From an uncultured delta proteobacterium (GTDB lineage Bacteria; Myxococcota_A; Polyangia; Haliangiales; Haliangiaceae), in contig CAADGB010000169.1 in NCBI GenBank assembly GCA_900696455.1, positions 1-64,000 on the forward strand: a stretch of 64,000 nucleotides of DNA, given 5' to 3'. Positions 36,068-45,239 of the stretch are shown here, in pieces; the first letter of the stretch is position 1; each line of letters starts with the position of its first letter. The notes below the pieces were generated by a model, which saw only the letters and a list, made by a program, of their open reading frames with translations, had not been told where the DNA came from and did no database searches. Made by a program: the position numbers and the translations under genes.

Positions 36068-37648
36068 GTGGTATCTGGGCGCATCCTGTCGTCCCCTCCG
36101 CCCGACGCATCCCGGCCGCGGCCCGGCGCCGCGCCCGATCCCGCCGCCGGCCCGTTCGACGATCTCGTGATCGGCGCCGGCATGGCCGGCCTGACCGTCG
36201 CCGCCCTGCTCGCTCGCGACGGTCGGCGCGTGCTGGTGGTCGAGGCCCACGACACCCCCGGCGGCTACGCCCACACCTTCGCCGTCGGCGCCTACCGCTT
36301 CTGCGCCCAGGTCCACTACATCTTCGCCTGTGGCGAGGGCGAGACCGTGCACGAGGTGCTGCGCCGGCTCGATCTCGACGACCGCGTCCGCTTCCACCGC
36401 CTCGATCCCGAGGGCTTCGATCACGTCGTCGTCGCCGGCGAGCGCTACCGCATCCCCAACGGCCTCGAGAAGTTCCGCGACCGCCTGATCCGGCGCTTCC
36501 CCGACGCGGTGACGCCCCTGCGCGGCTACTTCGACACGGTCGCGGCCATCGGGCGCGAGCTCGACCGGCTGCCGCCGCGCCTGGGCTGGCGCGAGCTGGC
36601 GACCGCGCCCCTGCGCCTGCCCCACCTCCTGCGCTACCGGACCTGGACGCTGCAGCGCCTCTACGATCGCCTGCGCATGCCGCAGCGGCTGCAGGCGGTG
36701 CTGGCCGGCCAGGCCGGCGACTACCTGCTGCCGCCCGCCGAGGTCTCGCTCCTGCTCCACGTCGCGCTGGTCCGCGGCTACGACCGCGGCGCGTACTACC
36801 CCGAGCGCCACTTCCAGCACCTGGTGGGCAGCCTCGCCGACCGCGTCCGCGACGGCGCCGGCTGCCAGCTCCTGCTGTCGACCCCCATCGACCGCATCCT
36901 GGTCGACGGCGATCGCGTCACCGGCGTCCGCGCCCGCGACGGCCGCGTCTTCACCGCGCGCCGCTACGTGTCCAACGTCGACCCGCGGCGGACCGCGGCG
37001 ATGATGGACCGCCACCGCCTGCCCGGCGACTGGCAGCGCCGCCTCGCCTACGCGTACTCGTCGGGCAACCTGACGCTGTACCTGGGCGTGGCCGGCCTCG
37101 ACCTGCGCCAGCACGGCTTCGGCTCGCACAACGTCTGGCACTACCCGCACGACGATCTCAACGCGATCTACCGGCGCCAGCTCGTCGACCTCGACTTCGA
37201 CGAGCCGTGGCTGTTCATGTCGACGCCGACGCTCCACACCGACGAGCCCGGGCTGTGTCCGCCCGGCCACCAGATCCTCGAGCTGGCCACCAGCGCGCCC
37301 CACGCCCACTTCCGCCACCTGCGCGACCCCGATCGCCGGCGCTACAACCTCGAGAAGAAGCGCCTGCGCGATCGCATGCTCGCGATCGTCGAGGAGCGCT
37401 ACGTCCCCGGGCTGCGCCGCCACCTGGTGATGCGGGTGATGGGCACGCCGGCCACCAACGAGCGCTTCTGCGGCGCGCCCGAGGGCAACGCCTACGGCGC
37501 CGCGCTGACCCCGGCCAGCGTCGGCCTCGGCCGGGTGCCGGCCGAGACCCCGTTCCGCAACCTGTGGCTCGCCAACGCCACCGCCGGCTACCCCTCGGTC
37601 GCCGGGACGGTGCGCGCCGGCCTCGACCTGTACCGCACGCTGTCCTGA
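36068..37648 (+). CDS. CrtI/RetSat-like FAD-dependent oxidoreductase
   Basis: This is a 526-residue protein of the carotenoid desaturase, carotenoid isomerase and retinol saturase group. It has the dinucleotide-binding motif DLVIGAGMAGLTVAALLARD (about residues 31-50), then VVEAHDTPGGYAHTF and VGAYRFCAQVHYIF. The C-terminal FAD motif is near NLWLANATAGYPSVAGTVRA. The middle substrate domain includes DYLLPPAEVSLLLHV and YSSGNLTLYLGV. The family acts on polyenes or other lipids; the exact substrate cannot be read from sequence. The start is a GTG at 36068, and the first 28 residues are Pro/Arg-rich and may not all be translated. The Tat-exported multicopper oxidase gene follows 28 bp later, so the two may be co-expressed. 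Confidence 0.88.
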   Translation: MVSGRILSSPPPDASRPRPGAAPDPAAGPFDDLVIGAGMAGLTVAALLARDGRRVLVVEAHDTPGGYAHTFAVGAYRFCAQVHYIFACGEGETVHEVLRRLDLDDRVRFHRLDPEGFDHVVVAGERYRIPNGLEKFRDRLIRRFPDAVTPLRGYFDTVAAIGRELDRLPPRLGWRELATAPLRLPHLLRYRTWTLQRLYDRLRMPQRLQAVLAGQAGDYLLPPAEVSLLLHVALVRGYDRGAYYPERHFQHLVGSLADRVRDGAGCQLLLSTPIDRILVDGDRVTGVRARDGRVFTARRYVSNVDPRRTAAMMDRHRLPGDWQRRLAYAYSSGNLTLYLGVAGLDLRQHGFGSHNVWHYPHDDLNAIYRRQLVDLDFDEPWLFMSTPTLHTDEPGLCPPGHQILELATSAPHAHFRHLRDPDRRRYNLEKKRLRDRMLAIVEERYVPGLRRHLVMRVMGTPATNERFCGAPEGNAYGAALTPASVGLGRVPAETPFRNLWLANATAGYPSVAGTVRAGLDLYRTLS

Positions 37649-37676
37649 CCGCTCTTCCTCTCGCCCCGGAGTACCC

Positions 37677-39230
37677 ATGTCGCGCGCTCCACGCTCCCCC
37701 GGCCTCGGCCGCCGGACCTTCCTCCACGGCTGCGGCGCCGCCGGCGCGGGCCTCCTCCTGCCCGGCGCCTTCGCCGGCTGCGGCGACACCCCCGCCGGCG
37801 CCGCCGACGGCGGAGTCGACGCCGACGACCGCGCGCCGCCGTGGCCGGTGCCTCCGCTCGACGACGGCGAGGTCGCGGGCGGCGTCCGCGTGTTCCGGCT
37901 CGAGCTGCAGCCCGGCGCGGTCGATCTCGGCGCCGGCGCCGCGACGGCGAGCTACGGCGTCAACGGCGCGTACCTCGGCCCGACCCTGCGCGTCCGGCGC
38001 GGGGAACGCGTTCGCCTCGAGGTCACCAACTCCCTCGCCGAGCCGTCGACGCTGCACTGGCACGGGATGGCCGTCCCCGCTCGCGGCGACGGCGGCCCGT
38101 ACCAGTCGATCGCCGCCGGCGCGACCTGGAGCACCGAGTTCGAGGTCGACCAGCGAGCGATGACCGCCTGGTACCACCCCCACCAGATGCACGAGACCGC
38201 GCGCCAGGTCTACATGGGCATGGCCGGCCTCATCTACGTCGAGGAGCCGACCCCACCGGCCGACCTGCCCTCCACCTACGGCGTCGACGATCTGCCGCTG
38301 GTGATCCAGGACCGGCGCATCGCGGCCGACGGCACCCACCCCTACTCGGCCGGGAACACGCCGGCCATGCACGACCTGATGGCCGGCCTCAAGGGCGAGC
38401 TGATGCTGGTCAACGGCGTGCCGGCGGCGCGCGGCGCGGTCCCGCGCGGGCTCGTCCGCCTGCGCGTCCTCAACGGCTCGAACGCCCGCACCTACCACCT
38501 CGGCTTCGCCGACGATCGCAGCTTCCTGCAGATCGCCAGCGACGGCGGACGGCTGGCCGCGCCCCTGCCCACGACCCGGGTGCTGCTCGCGCCCGGCGAG
38601 CGCGCCGAGCTGCTCGTCGACTTCTCGGCCGACGCCGCCGGGACCTCGGTCGGGCTGCGCAGCTACTCGGGCGAGGTCTACCCCACCCTGTTCACCGGCA
38701 TGATGGGCGCCAACCTGGCCGACGCCCTCGACCGCACGACCTTCGACGTCGCCACCTTCGTGGTGGGCCCGCCGCCGGCCGCGCCGTTCGCGCCGCCCAC
38801 GGCGTTCGAACCGATCGTGCGCGGCAGCGCGAGCGACGCCGCGCGCACCCGCGACGTCACCCTGTCGATGGGGATGGGCTCGGTCTTCCTCAACGGCACC
38901 CGCATGACCGCGCTCGAGCCGGTGCCGGCGGCGATCAGCTTCCAGATCCCGGCCGGCGACACCGAGCTGTGGGTGGTGACGAACACCTCGGGCATGGCCC
39001 ACCCGCTGCACGTCCACAACCAGCCCTTCCAGGTCCTCGACCTCGACGGCGCGCCGCCGCCGCCGTCGCTCGCCGGCTGGAAGGACACGGTGCTGGTCGC
39101 GCCCGGTCAGGTCGTCCGCCTCCTCATCTCGTTCGCGGGCGCCCCCGACACCGAGTACCCGTACATGTTCCACTGCCACATCCTCGAGCACGAGGACCAC
39201 GGCATGATGGGGCGCTTCTTCCTGGTCTGA
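37677..39230 (+). CDS. Tat-exported multicopper oxidase
   Basis: This is a 517-residue laccase/CueO-type oxidase. The N-terminus carries a twin-arginine signal (GRRTFLHG, hydrophobic stretch, then FAGC, a possible lipobox), so export is folded and perhaps lipid-anchored. All four copper-binding motifs are present in order: LHWHGMAV, WYHPHQMH, MAHPLHVHNQPF and FHCHILEHEDHGMM. The last contains the type-1 Cys and an axial Met ten residues after it. Three cupredoxin domains fit the length. Likely roles are copper/phenol oxidation or metal tolerance. ATG 37677 is preceded by CGGAG. It follows the FAD oxidoreductase closely, though no joint pathway can be proven. Confidence 0.95.
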   Translation: MSRAPRSPGLGRRTFLHGCGAAGAGLLLPGAFAGCGDTPAGAADGGVDADDRAPPWPVPPLDDGEVAGGVRVFRLELQPGAVDLGAGAATASYGVNGAYLGPTLRVRRGERVRLEVTNSLAEPSTLHWHGMAVPARGDGGPYQSIAAGATWSTEFEVDQRAMTAWYHPHQMHETARQVYMGMAGLIYVEEPTPPADLPSTYGVDDLPLVIQDRRIAADGTHPYSAGNTPAMHDLMAGLKGELMLVNGVPAARGAVPRGLVRLRVLNGSNARTYHLGFADDRSFLQIASDGGRLAAPLPTTRVLLAPGERAELLVDFSADAAGTSVGLRSYSGEVYPTLFTGMMGANLADALDRTTFDVATFVVGPPPAAPFAPPTAFEPIVRGSASDAARTRDVTLSMGMGSVFLNGTRMTALEPVPAAISFQIPAGDTELWVVTNTSGMAHPLHVHNQPFQVLDLDGAPPPPSLAGWKDTVLVAPGQVVRLLISFAGAPDTEYPYMFHCHILEHEDHGMMGRFFLV

Positions 39231-39265
39231 CCCCACGTCGCGCGCCCCGACCACGGCCTCACCTC

Positions 39266-40522
39266 ATGACGCTCCTCACCCACGCCGCGCCCGCCCCCGC
39301 CGACGGCGCCTACGCGCCCGGGTTCGCGCCGGTGGCCGAGCGCTTCGCCGCCCAGCTCCGCGACGGGCTCGAGATCGGCGCCGGCCTCGCCGTGTACCAG
39401 CGCGGCCAGTGCGTCGTCGACCTGTGGGGCGGCCACGCCGATCGCGAGCGCGGCGCGGCGTGGACCCGCGACACCCGCGTCGTCGTGTTCTCGGTGACCA
39501 AGGGCCTGGTGGCGATGGCGCTCCACCTGCTCGTCGACCGCGGCCAGCTCGACTGGGACGCGCCGGTGGCGCGCTACTGGCCGGGCTTCGCCGCCGCCGG
39601 CAAGGACGCGATCACCGTCCGCACCCTGGTCAACCACCGCGCCGGCCTGGTCGGCCTCGACCAGCCGATCACGATCGACGACTGCACCGATCCGGCGCGG
39701 CGGCCGTGGCTGGTCGAGCTGCTCGAGCGCCAGCGCCCGGCGTGGCCGCCCGACGCCCAGCAGGGCTACCACGCCATCACCTGGGGTCTGTACGTGCGGG
39801 AGCTGGCCGAGCGGGCGCTGGCCGCCGCCGCCCCGGCGACCGCGCCGAGCCTGGGCGCCTTCCTGCGCGCCGAGCTGTTCGCGCCCCTGGCCGCCGACGC
39901 CGATCTCGGCACGCCGCCCGAGGTCGATCCGCGGGTCGCCACCCTCTACCCGCCGGGGACCGCCGGCCGCGTCGCCCGCATGGTGGCGCAGGCCGTGCGC
40001 CCGGCCTCGACCGAGGGCCGCATCCTGCGCGGCGCGCTGGGGCGCGGCTCGCCGACCCGCGCCGCCTTCCTCAACCCGCGCACCGGGCCGGCCGGGCTCG
40101 CCGTCTACGATTCGCTCGCGGTGCGGCGCGCCGAGCTGGCCTGGGCCGGCGCCACCGCCAGCGCCCAGGGCGTGGCCCGCGCCTACCTGCCGTTCGCCGG
40201 CGACGGGGAGGCGGAGGGCCGCCGCTTCCTGCGCGCCGGGGCCCTCGACGCGGTGCGCGGCCGCCAGAGCTGGTCGGAGCGCGACCTCGTCCTCCACAAG
40301 CCCATCGGCTGGTCGCAGGGCTTCCTCAAGGACGAGCCCCACCTCTTCTCGCCCCAGCCGGCGGCGTTCGGCCACGCCGGGATGGGCGGCGCGCTCGGCT
40401 GGTGCGATCCGGTGGCCGGGCTCACCGTCGGCTACGTCATGAACCGCCTCGACTGGCGCGTGCGCTCGCCGCGGGCGATCGCGCTGTGCCACGCGCTCTA
40501 CAGGTGCGAGGCGGTGGTGTAG
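39266..40522 (+). CDS. Serine beta-lactamase-like esterase (EstB type)
   Basis: This is a 418-residue enzyme of the class-C beta-lactamase/EstB superfamily. The nucleophile motif is SVTKGLVAMALH (S-x-x-K). The second motif Tyr falls in QGYHAITWGLYVRELAE. The C-terminal segment has GHAGMGGALGW, where class C enzymes have the K-T-G-like strand and many esterases have H-x-G. There is no signal peptide, so it is probably a cytoplasmic esterase or peptidase rather than a beta-lactamase. LDWDAPVARYWPGFAAAGK matches the family loop after the active site. It starts 35 bp after the multicopper oxidase stop and ends 14 bp before the first phosphofructokinase, all on the plus strand. Confidence 0.88.
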   Translation: MTLLTHAAPAPADGAYAPGFAPVAERFAAQLRDGLEIGAGLAVYQRGQCVVDLWGGHADRERGAAWTRDTRVVVFSVTKGLVAMALHLLVDRGQLDWDAPVARYWPGFAAAGKDAITVRTLVNHRAGLVGLDQPITIDDCTDPARRPWLVELLERQRPAWPPDAQQGYHAITWGLYVRELAERALAAAAPATAPSLGAFLRAELFAPLAADADLGTPPEVDPRVATLYPPGTAGRVARMVAQAVRPASTEGRILRGALGRGSPTRAAFLNPRTGPAGLAVYDSLAVRRAELAWAGATASAQGVARAYLPFAGDGEAEGRRFLRAGALDAVRGRQSWSERDLVLHKPIGWSQGFLKDEPHLFSPQPAAFGHAGMGGALGWCDPVAGLTVGYVMNRLDWRVRSPRAIALCHALYRCEAVV

Positions 40523-40536
40523 CCTCGGGAGCGCAC

Positions 40537-41787
40537 ATGTCCGCCCCCCGCAAGCTCGGGATCCTCGTCGGCGGTGGCCCGGCGCCCGGCATCAACTCCG
40601 TGATCTCGGCGGCGACCATCGAGGCCCGCAACCACGGCTTCGAGGTCGTCGGCGTCCTCGAGGGCTTCCGCTGGCTGATGAAGGGCGACGTCGACCACGT
40701 CCGCCCGCTGGCCATCGACGACGTCTCCCGCATCCACCTCGCCGGCGGGTCGATCCTGGGCACCGCCCGCGACAACCCCACCCGCGATCCGGCGGCGATG
40801 CAGACCGTGGTCGCCACCCTGGCCCGGCTCGGCGTCACCGATCTGATCACGATCGGCGGCGACGACACCGCGCTGTCGTCGAGCCACGTCGACCGCCAGA
40901 CCGAGCCGCGGATCCGCACCGCCCACGTGCCCAAGACCATCGACAACGATCTGCCCCTGCCCGACCACATCCCGACCTTCGGCTTCCAGACCGCGCGCCA
41001 CGTCGGTGCCGAGGCGGTGCGGGCGCTGGCCGAGGACGCGCGCTCGTCGTCGCGCTGGTACGTGGTGGTGGCGATGGGCCGCCAGGTCGGCCACCTCGCG
41101 CTCGGCATCGGCAAGGCCGCCGGCGCCACCCTGACCCTCATCGCCGAGGAGTTCGCCAGCCCCACGGTGCGCTTCGGCACGATCTGCGACCTCGTCGAGG
41201 GCTCGATCATCAAGCGCCGCGCCGCCGGCAACCACCACGGGGTCGCGGTCCTGGCGGAGGGCCTGATCGGCAAGCTCGATCCGGCCGAGGTCGCCGAGCT
41301 CCAGGACATCGAGCGCGACGACCACGGCCACATCCGCATGGCCGAGGTCGACCTCGGGCGCAAGGTCAAGGTCGAGCTGCAGGGGCGGTTCCTGCGCCGC
41401 GGCATCAAGCTCACGATCACCAGCAAGGACATCGGCTACGAGCTGCGCTGCGCCGACCCCATCGCCTTCGACGCCGCCTACTGCCGCGAGCTCGGCTACC
41501 ACGCGGTGCGCTTCCTCGCCGAGGGCGGCTCGGGCGCGATGGTGACGGTCCAGGACGGCCGGCTGGTGCCGGTGCCGTTCGCGGCGATGCGCACGGAGGC
41601 CGGCCGCACCCGGGTCCGCAACGTCGATCCGGCGTCGGAGAGCTACCGGGTGGCGCGCGAGTACATGCTGCGCCTCGAGCCCGGCGACTTCCGCGATCCG
41701 GCCTGGGTCGAGCGCCTGGCCGAGGCCGGCGGCACGACCAGCGACGAGCTGCGCGCCCGCTTCGCCTCGCCGGAGGTGGGCGCGTGA
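40537..41787 (+). CDS. pfp: 6-phosphofructokinase, PPi-type active site (copy 1)
   Basis: This is a 416-residue member of the PFK family. It has the phosphate loop GGGPAPGINSVI, ITIGGDDTA, the catalytic VPKTIDND and the substrate loop AMGRQVGHLAL. The Asp in G-G-D-D and the Lys in P-K-T-I-D-N-D are the residues that favour pyrophosphate over ATP as phosphoryl donor (ATP enzymes have G-G-D-G and P-G-T-I-D-N-D). It would reversibly form fructose 1,6-bisphosphate. ATG 40537 has GGGAG nearby. A paralogue follows directly with a 4-bp overlap, so the pair is one operon and perhaps forms hetero-oligomers. In MGRQVGHLAL the position often Asp in ATP enzymes is His, as in copy 2. Confidence 0.9.
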   Translation: MSAPRKLGILVGGGPAPGINSVISAATIEARNHGFEVVGVLEGFRWLMKGDVDHVRPLAIDDVSRIHLAGGSILGTARDNPTRDPAAMQTVVATLARLGVTDLITIGGDDTALSSSHVDRQTEPRIRTAHVPKTIDNDLPLPDHIPTFGFQTARHVGAEAVRALAEDARSSSRWYVVVAMGRQVGHLALGIGKAAGATLTLIAEEFASPTVRFGTICDLVEGSIIKRRAAGNHHGVAVLAEGLIGKLDPAEVAELQDIERDDHGHIRMAEVDLGRKVKVELQGRFLRRGIKLTITSKDIGYELRCADPIAFDAAYCRELGYHAVRFLAEGGSGAMVTVQDGRLVPVPFAAMRTEAGRTRVRNVDPASESYRVAREYMLRLEPGDFRDPAWVERLAEAGGTTSDELRARFASPEVGA

Positions 41788-43094
41788 GCCGCCGCAGCAC
41801 GATGCCGCCGGCGCCGGCCCTCGGCCCGCGCGCGACCATGCGCCGCGTCGGCATCGTCGTCGGCGGCGGCCCGGCCCCCGGCACCAACGCCGTCATCGCC
41901 GCCGCCGCCATCGAGGCCATCAAGCCCGGCTGCACCCCCATCGGCTTCCACGACGGCCTGCAGTGGCTGGCCCAGCGCTACACCGACGAGCAGCACGAGA
42001 TGACGATCGAGGAGGTGTCGCGCGCCCACCTCACCGGCGGCGTGCTGCTGGGGACCTCGCGCACCGACGTCGGCGGCGATCCCGAGCGCCTGCGCAACAC
42101 CGTCGACGCCCTGCGCAAGCTGGCGATCGACGGCCTGGTCGCGATCGGCGGCGACGACATGGTGCGCAGCGCGCTGGCCATCGAGCGCGAGTCGCGGGGC
42201 CGCATCGAGGTCGTGATGGTGCCCAAGAGCATCGACAACGACCTGGCGGTGCCGGCGCCGGTCACCACCCTCGGCCACGAGACCGCCCGCCACGTCGGCG
42301 TCCAGCTCGTCAAGCACCTGATGGAGGACGCCCGCACCACCGGCCGCTGGTACCTGGCGGTGACCATGGGGCGCCCCACCGGCCACCTCACCCTCGCCAT
42401 CGGCAAGGCGGCGGCCGCCACCTGTACGGTGATCCCCGAGGAGCTGCCGCCGGGGCCGGTCCGCCTCGCCGACATCGCCGACATCGTCGAGGGCGCGATC
42501 ATCAAGCGGCGGGCGCTGGGCAAGAAGCACGGCGTCGTCCTGCTCAGCGAGGCCCTGGTCGAGCGCTTCGACCCGGCCGAGGTCGAGGAGCTGCAGGACG
42601 TCGACCGCGACGCCCAGGGCAACATCCGGGTCACCGAGATCGATCTCGGCCGCAAGGTGCTGAACGAGGTGTCGCTGCGCCTGGAGAAGCGCGGCGTCAA
42701 GGTCTCGATCGTCAACAAGACGATCGGCTACGAGCTGCGCTGCGCGACGCCCCTGCCGATGGAGGCCGAGTACGCCCGCGACCTCGGCTTCGCCGCGGTC
42801 CGCCACCTCGCCAGCGGCGGCGGCGGGGTCATGGTCACCACCCAGGCCGGCGCGCCCCGCTTCGTGCCGCTGGCCGACGCCGTCGACCCCGCCACCGGCC
42901 GCGGCCGGCAGCGCGCCGTCGACGTCACCAGCGAGCACTACCAGGTCGCGCGGGCCTACATGGTGCGGATCGAGGCCGCCGATCTGGCCAGCCCCGAGCA
43001 GGTGGCGCGCCTCGCCGCCGCCGGTGGCCTGACCCCCGACGACCTCCGCCGCCACTTCGCCGGCCTCGACGGCTCGCTGTCGCCGCGGCGCTGA
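41784..43094 (+). CDS. pfp: 6-phosphofructokinase, PPi-type active site (copy 2)
   Basis: This is a 436-residue paralogue of the preceding enzyme. It shows the same motif series: GGGPAPGTNAVIAAA, VAIGGDDMV, VPKSIDND and TMGRPTGHLTL, again with PPi-type Asp and Lys. Overall similarity to copy 1 is obvious along the whole length, for example IADIVEGAIIKRRALGKKHG against its counterpart. The start GTG at 41784 overlaps the previous stop (GTGA) and is preceded by GGAGGTG, so translation is coupled. It has a 24-residue N-terminal extension before GIVVGG. Two adjacent diverged PPi-type copies suggest alpha/beta subunit specialisation, but a duplicated pair with different regulation is equally possible. 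Confidence 0.9.
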   Translation: MSRRSTMPPAPALGPRATMRRVGIVVGGGPAPGTNAVIAAAAIEAIKPGCTPIGFHDGLQWLAQRYTDEQHEMTIEEVSRAHLTGGVLLGTSRTDVGGDPERLRNTVDALRKLAIDGLVAIGGDDMVRSALAIERESRGRIEVVMVPKSIDNDLAVPAPVTTLGHETARHVGVQLVKHLMEDARTTGRWYLAVTMGRPTGHLTLAIGKAAAATCTVIPEELPPGPVRLADIADIVEGAIIKRRALGKKHGVVLLSEALVERFDPAEVEELQDVDRDAQGNIRVTEIDLGRKVLNEVSLRLEKRGVKVSIVNKTIGYELRCATPLPMEAEYARDLGFAAVRHLASGGGGVMVTTQAGAPRFVPLADAVDPATGRGRQRAVDVTSEHYQVARAYMVRIEAADLASPEQVARLAAAGGLTPDDLRRHFAGLDGSLSPRR

Positions 43095-43303
43095 GCCGAG
43101 CGCAGCGAGGCGGCTCTGGTCCGGATGAGATCGGACGAGCCCGTCAGCGGGCGAGGTCGATCGATCGAAGGAGAGCCTGGCATCGATTCGATGACAGGCT
43201 CCGAGGCGAGCGCCGCGAGCCGATCTGCTCCGACTCAGGTCGGCACCGGCGTCCTCGCCGGGACCGACCGATCGACCAGAGCGCGTGATTCCTTCACGCG
43301 CTC
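43093..43303. other. Intergenic array of stem-loops between convergent operons
   Basis: The gap between the pfk pair and the ABC operon contains successive inverted repeats. They are GAGCCG/CGGCTC (43093-43116), GTCCG/CGGAC (43119-43136), GCCCG/CGGGC (43139-43152), a 12-bp TCGA palindrome (43157-43168), and GAGCCTG...CAGGCTC with an inner CATCGA/TCGATG arm (43173-43201). Then come CCGAC/GTCGG (43230-43243), CCGGCG/CGCCGG (43246-43261) and GAGCGCGTG/CACGCGCTC with a 7-base loop (43279-43303). The last and fifth are strong and could terminate transcription from both sides. No ORF with coding character is seen. Confidence 0.6.
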
Positions 43304-43314
43304 CGCCGCGGCGC

Positions 43315-44529
43315 TCACTCGCGGCGCAGGGCGTCGATGGGGTTCATCCGCGCCGCCTTGCGCGCCGGGAAGAAGCCGAAGATCACGCCGACCGCGGCCG
43401 AGAAGCCGAACGGCAGGAGCACGAGCACGGCGTCGATCTCGAGCGGCAGCCCGAGCTGGCTGGTGGCGACCAGGGACAGGCCGAGGCCGAGGGTGATGCC
43501 GGCGATCCCGCCCAGCGCCGCCAGGGCGATGGCCTCGATCAGGAACTGGGCGAGCACGTCGCGGCCGCGGGCGCCGATCGCCAGGCGGATGCCGATCTCG
43601 CGGGTCCGCTCGCTGACCGCGACCAGCATGATGTTCATGATCCCGATGCCACCGACCACCAGGCTGATGGCCGCGATCGCGGCCAGGAGCGAGGTCAGGA
43701 CGCTGGTGATCGAGCCGACCATCGACGCCGCCTCCTTCATGTCGCGCACGAAGAAGTCCGGCGTGTCGGTGGGCTGCAGGCGACGCTGGGTCCGCATCAC
43801 CGCCTCGACGTCGGTCTTGATCCGGCCGCTGGCGTCGGGATCGGCGGCCGACAGGAAGATCATCGCCACCTCGCGGCTGCCGGTGATCCGCCGCTGGTGG
43901 GTGGCGAGGGGCACGTAGATGAAGTCGTCCTGATCCTGGCCGAAGCTCGACGAGCCCTTGGCCGCGAACACGCCGACCACGCGAAACGACACCGAGCCGA
44001 CCCGGATCGTCGCCCCCACCGGATCGACCGCGCCGAACAGCTCGCGGTGGACGGTGTGCCCGAGCACGCACACCGGCGCGCCCACCCGCAGCTCGGCCTC
44101 GCTGAAGGCGCGACCACGGGCCAGCTTCCACTTCAGCACCGTCAGGTAGTCGCCGCTGGAGCCGGTGATCGAGGTCCGCCAGCTCGCGCCGCCGTAGACC
44201 GCGACGCCGCCGCGGCTGACCAGGGGCGCGACCCCGGCCAGGCCGTCGACCTCGCGCGCGATCGCCGCGGCGTCGGCCACGTCGAGCGACCGCACGCTGG
44301 CGGCGGCGCCAGGGCCGCCCTGCCCGGGGGTGCCGGGCACGACGAACAGGAGGTTCTGGCCCAGGCCGGCCAGATCCTGGTTGACCCGGGCGGCGGCGCC
44401 GCGCCCCAGCGCGATCATCGCGATCACCGCCGCGACGCCGATCAGGATGCCGAGCGTGGTCAGGGCCGAGCGCATCGGGTTGCGCCGCACCTGGCGCAGG
44501 GTCTGCTGCACGGCGTTCCAGACGATCAC
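43315..44529 (-). CDS. MacB-like ABC transporter permease
   Basis: This is a 404-residue FtsX-type permease. An N-terminal span (MRSALTTLGILIGVAAVIAM) and three C-terminal spans (LTSLLAAIAAISLVVGGIGIMNIMLV, ALAALGGIAGITLGLGLSLVA, AVLVLLPFGFSAAVGVIFGFF) enclose a large periplasmic domain (about 50-270). GGIGIMNIMLVAVSERTREIGI and FFPARKAARMNPIDALR are classic MacB permease motifs. Its partner ATPase overlaps it by 4 bp (GTGA). With a periplasmic adaptor it would export a macrolide, peptide or other substrate in a tripartite pump. The adaptor gene upstream is broken by an IS, which may block both assembly and transcription of this gene. Confidence 0.93.
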   Translation of the reverse strand: MIVWNAVQQTLRQVRRNPMRSALTTLGILIGVAAVIAMIALGRGAAARVNQDLAGLGQNLLFVVPGTPGQGGPGAAASVRSLDVADAAAIAREVDGLAGVAPLVSRGGVAVYGGASWRTSITGSSGDYLTVLKWKLARGRAFSEAELRVGAPVCVLGHTVHRELFGAVDPVGATIRVGSVSFRVVGVFAAKGSSSFGQDQDDFIYVPLATHQRRITGSREVAMIFLSAADPDASGRIKTDVEAVMRTQRRLQPTDTPDFFVRDMKEAASMVGSITSVLTSLLAAIAAISLVVGGIGIMNIMLVAVSERTREIGIRLAIGARGRDVLAQFLIEAIALAALGGIAGITLGLGLSLVATSQLGLPLEIDAVLVLLPFGFSAAVGVIFGFFPARKAARMNPIDALRRE

Positions 44530-45239
44530 GCCGCCGCTCCCTGCGGCGCCTGCCGCTCGTCGCCGACGATCGTGCCGTCGTGGAAGGTGAGGACGCGCCC
44601 GGCGTAGGCCGCCATGTCGGCCTCGTGGGTGACCATGACGATCGTGATGCCGCGCTCGCGGTTGAGCCCGACGAGCAGGGCCATGAGCTCGTGGGCGCGC
44701 GCGCTGTCGACGTTGCCGGTGGGCTCGTCGGCGAGGACGACCGCGGGGTCGGTGACCAGGGCGCGGGCGATCGCGACCCGTTGCTGCTGGCCGCCGGAGA
44801 GCTGGGCCGGGGTGTGGCGCTCGCGGCCCTCCAGCCCGACCGCCGCCAGCGCGGCCCGGGCGCGGCGGCGGCGTTCGCGCCCGCCCACGCCGCGGTAGAC
44901 CAGCGGCAGCTCGACGTTCTCGAGCGCCGAGGTCCGGGGCAGGAGGTTGAAGCCCTGGAAGACGAAGCCGAGGTAGTGGCGGCGGAGCAGCGCGAGCTGA
45001 TCGCGGTCGAGCCGAGACACCGCGACGCCGCGAAAGCGGTACTCGCCGGCGGTGGGGACGTCGAGGCAGCCGAGGATGTTGAGGCACGTCGACTTGCCGG
45101 AGCCGCTCGGGCCCATCAGCGCCACGAACTCGCCGGCGGCGATCTCGAGGTCGATGCCCGCCAGCGCCGCGACCGCGGCCTCGCCGCGGCCGTAGATCTT
45201 GGTGACGCCGTCGAGGGCGAGGAGCGGCGCCACGGTCAC
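44526..45239 (-). CDS. MacB-like ABC transporter ATPase
   Basis: This is a 237-residue ABC ATPase of the LolD/MacB group. Walker A is GPSGSGKST, the Q-loop region [21 protein letters not shown], the signature [15 protein letters not shown], Walker [10 protein letters not shown], and the H-loop [15 protein letters not shown]-type Q-loops with D-E-P-T-G-N-x-D are typical of MacB/LolD subfamily members. The start is a GTG at 45239 overlapping the adaptor gene's stop (GTGA). The gene then overlaps the permease by 4 bp, showing a tightly coupled three-gene unit of adaptor, ATPase and permease. A disrupted upstream gene may leave it expressed only through transcription entering from the inserted element. 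Confidence 0.95.
   Translation of the reverse strand: MTVAPLLALDGVTKIYGRGEAAVAALAGIDLEIAAGEFVALMGPSGSGKSTCLNILGCLDVPTAGEYRFRGVAVSRLDRDQLALLRRHYLGFVFQGFNLLPRTSALENVELPLVYRGVGGRERRRRARAALAAVGLEGRERHTPAQLSGGQQQRVAIARALVTDPAVVLADEPTGNVDSARAHELMALLVGLNRERGITIVMVTHEADMAAYAGRVLTFHDGTIVGDERQAPQGAAA

Noticed and set aside
39266-40522. Antibiotic-type beta-lactamase
   Set aside because: The S-x-x-K motif is present, but there is no signal peptide and the C-terminal H-A-G motif is typical of esterases, so a resistance role is not supported.
41963-43288. Second plus-strand frame within the pfk copy 2 gene
   Set aside because: It is Arg/His-rich, out of frame with the PFK motifs and without any recognisable domain.
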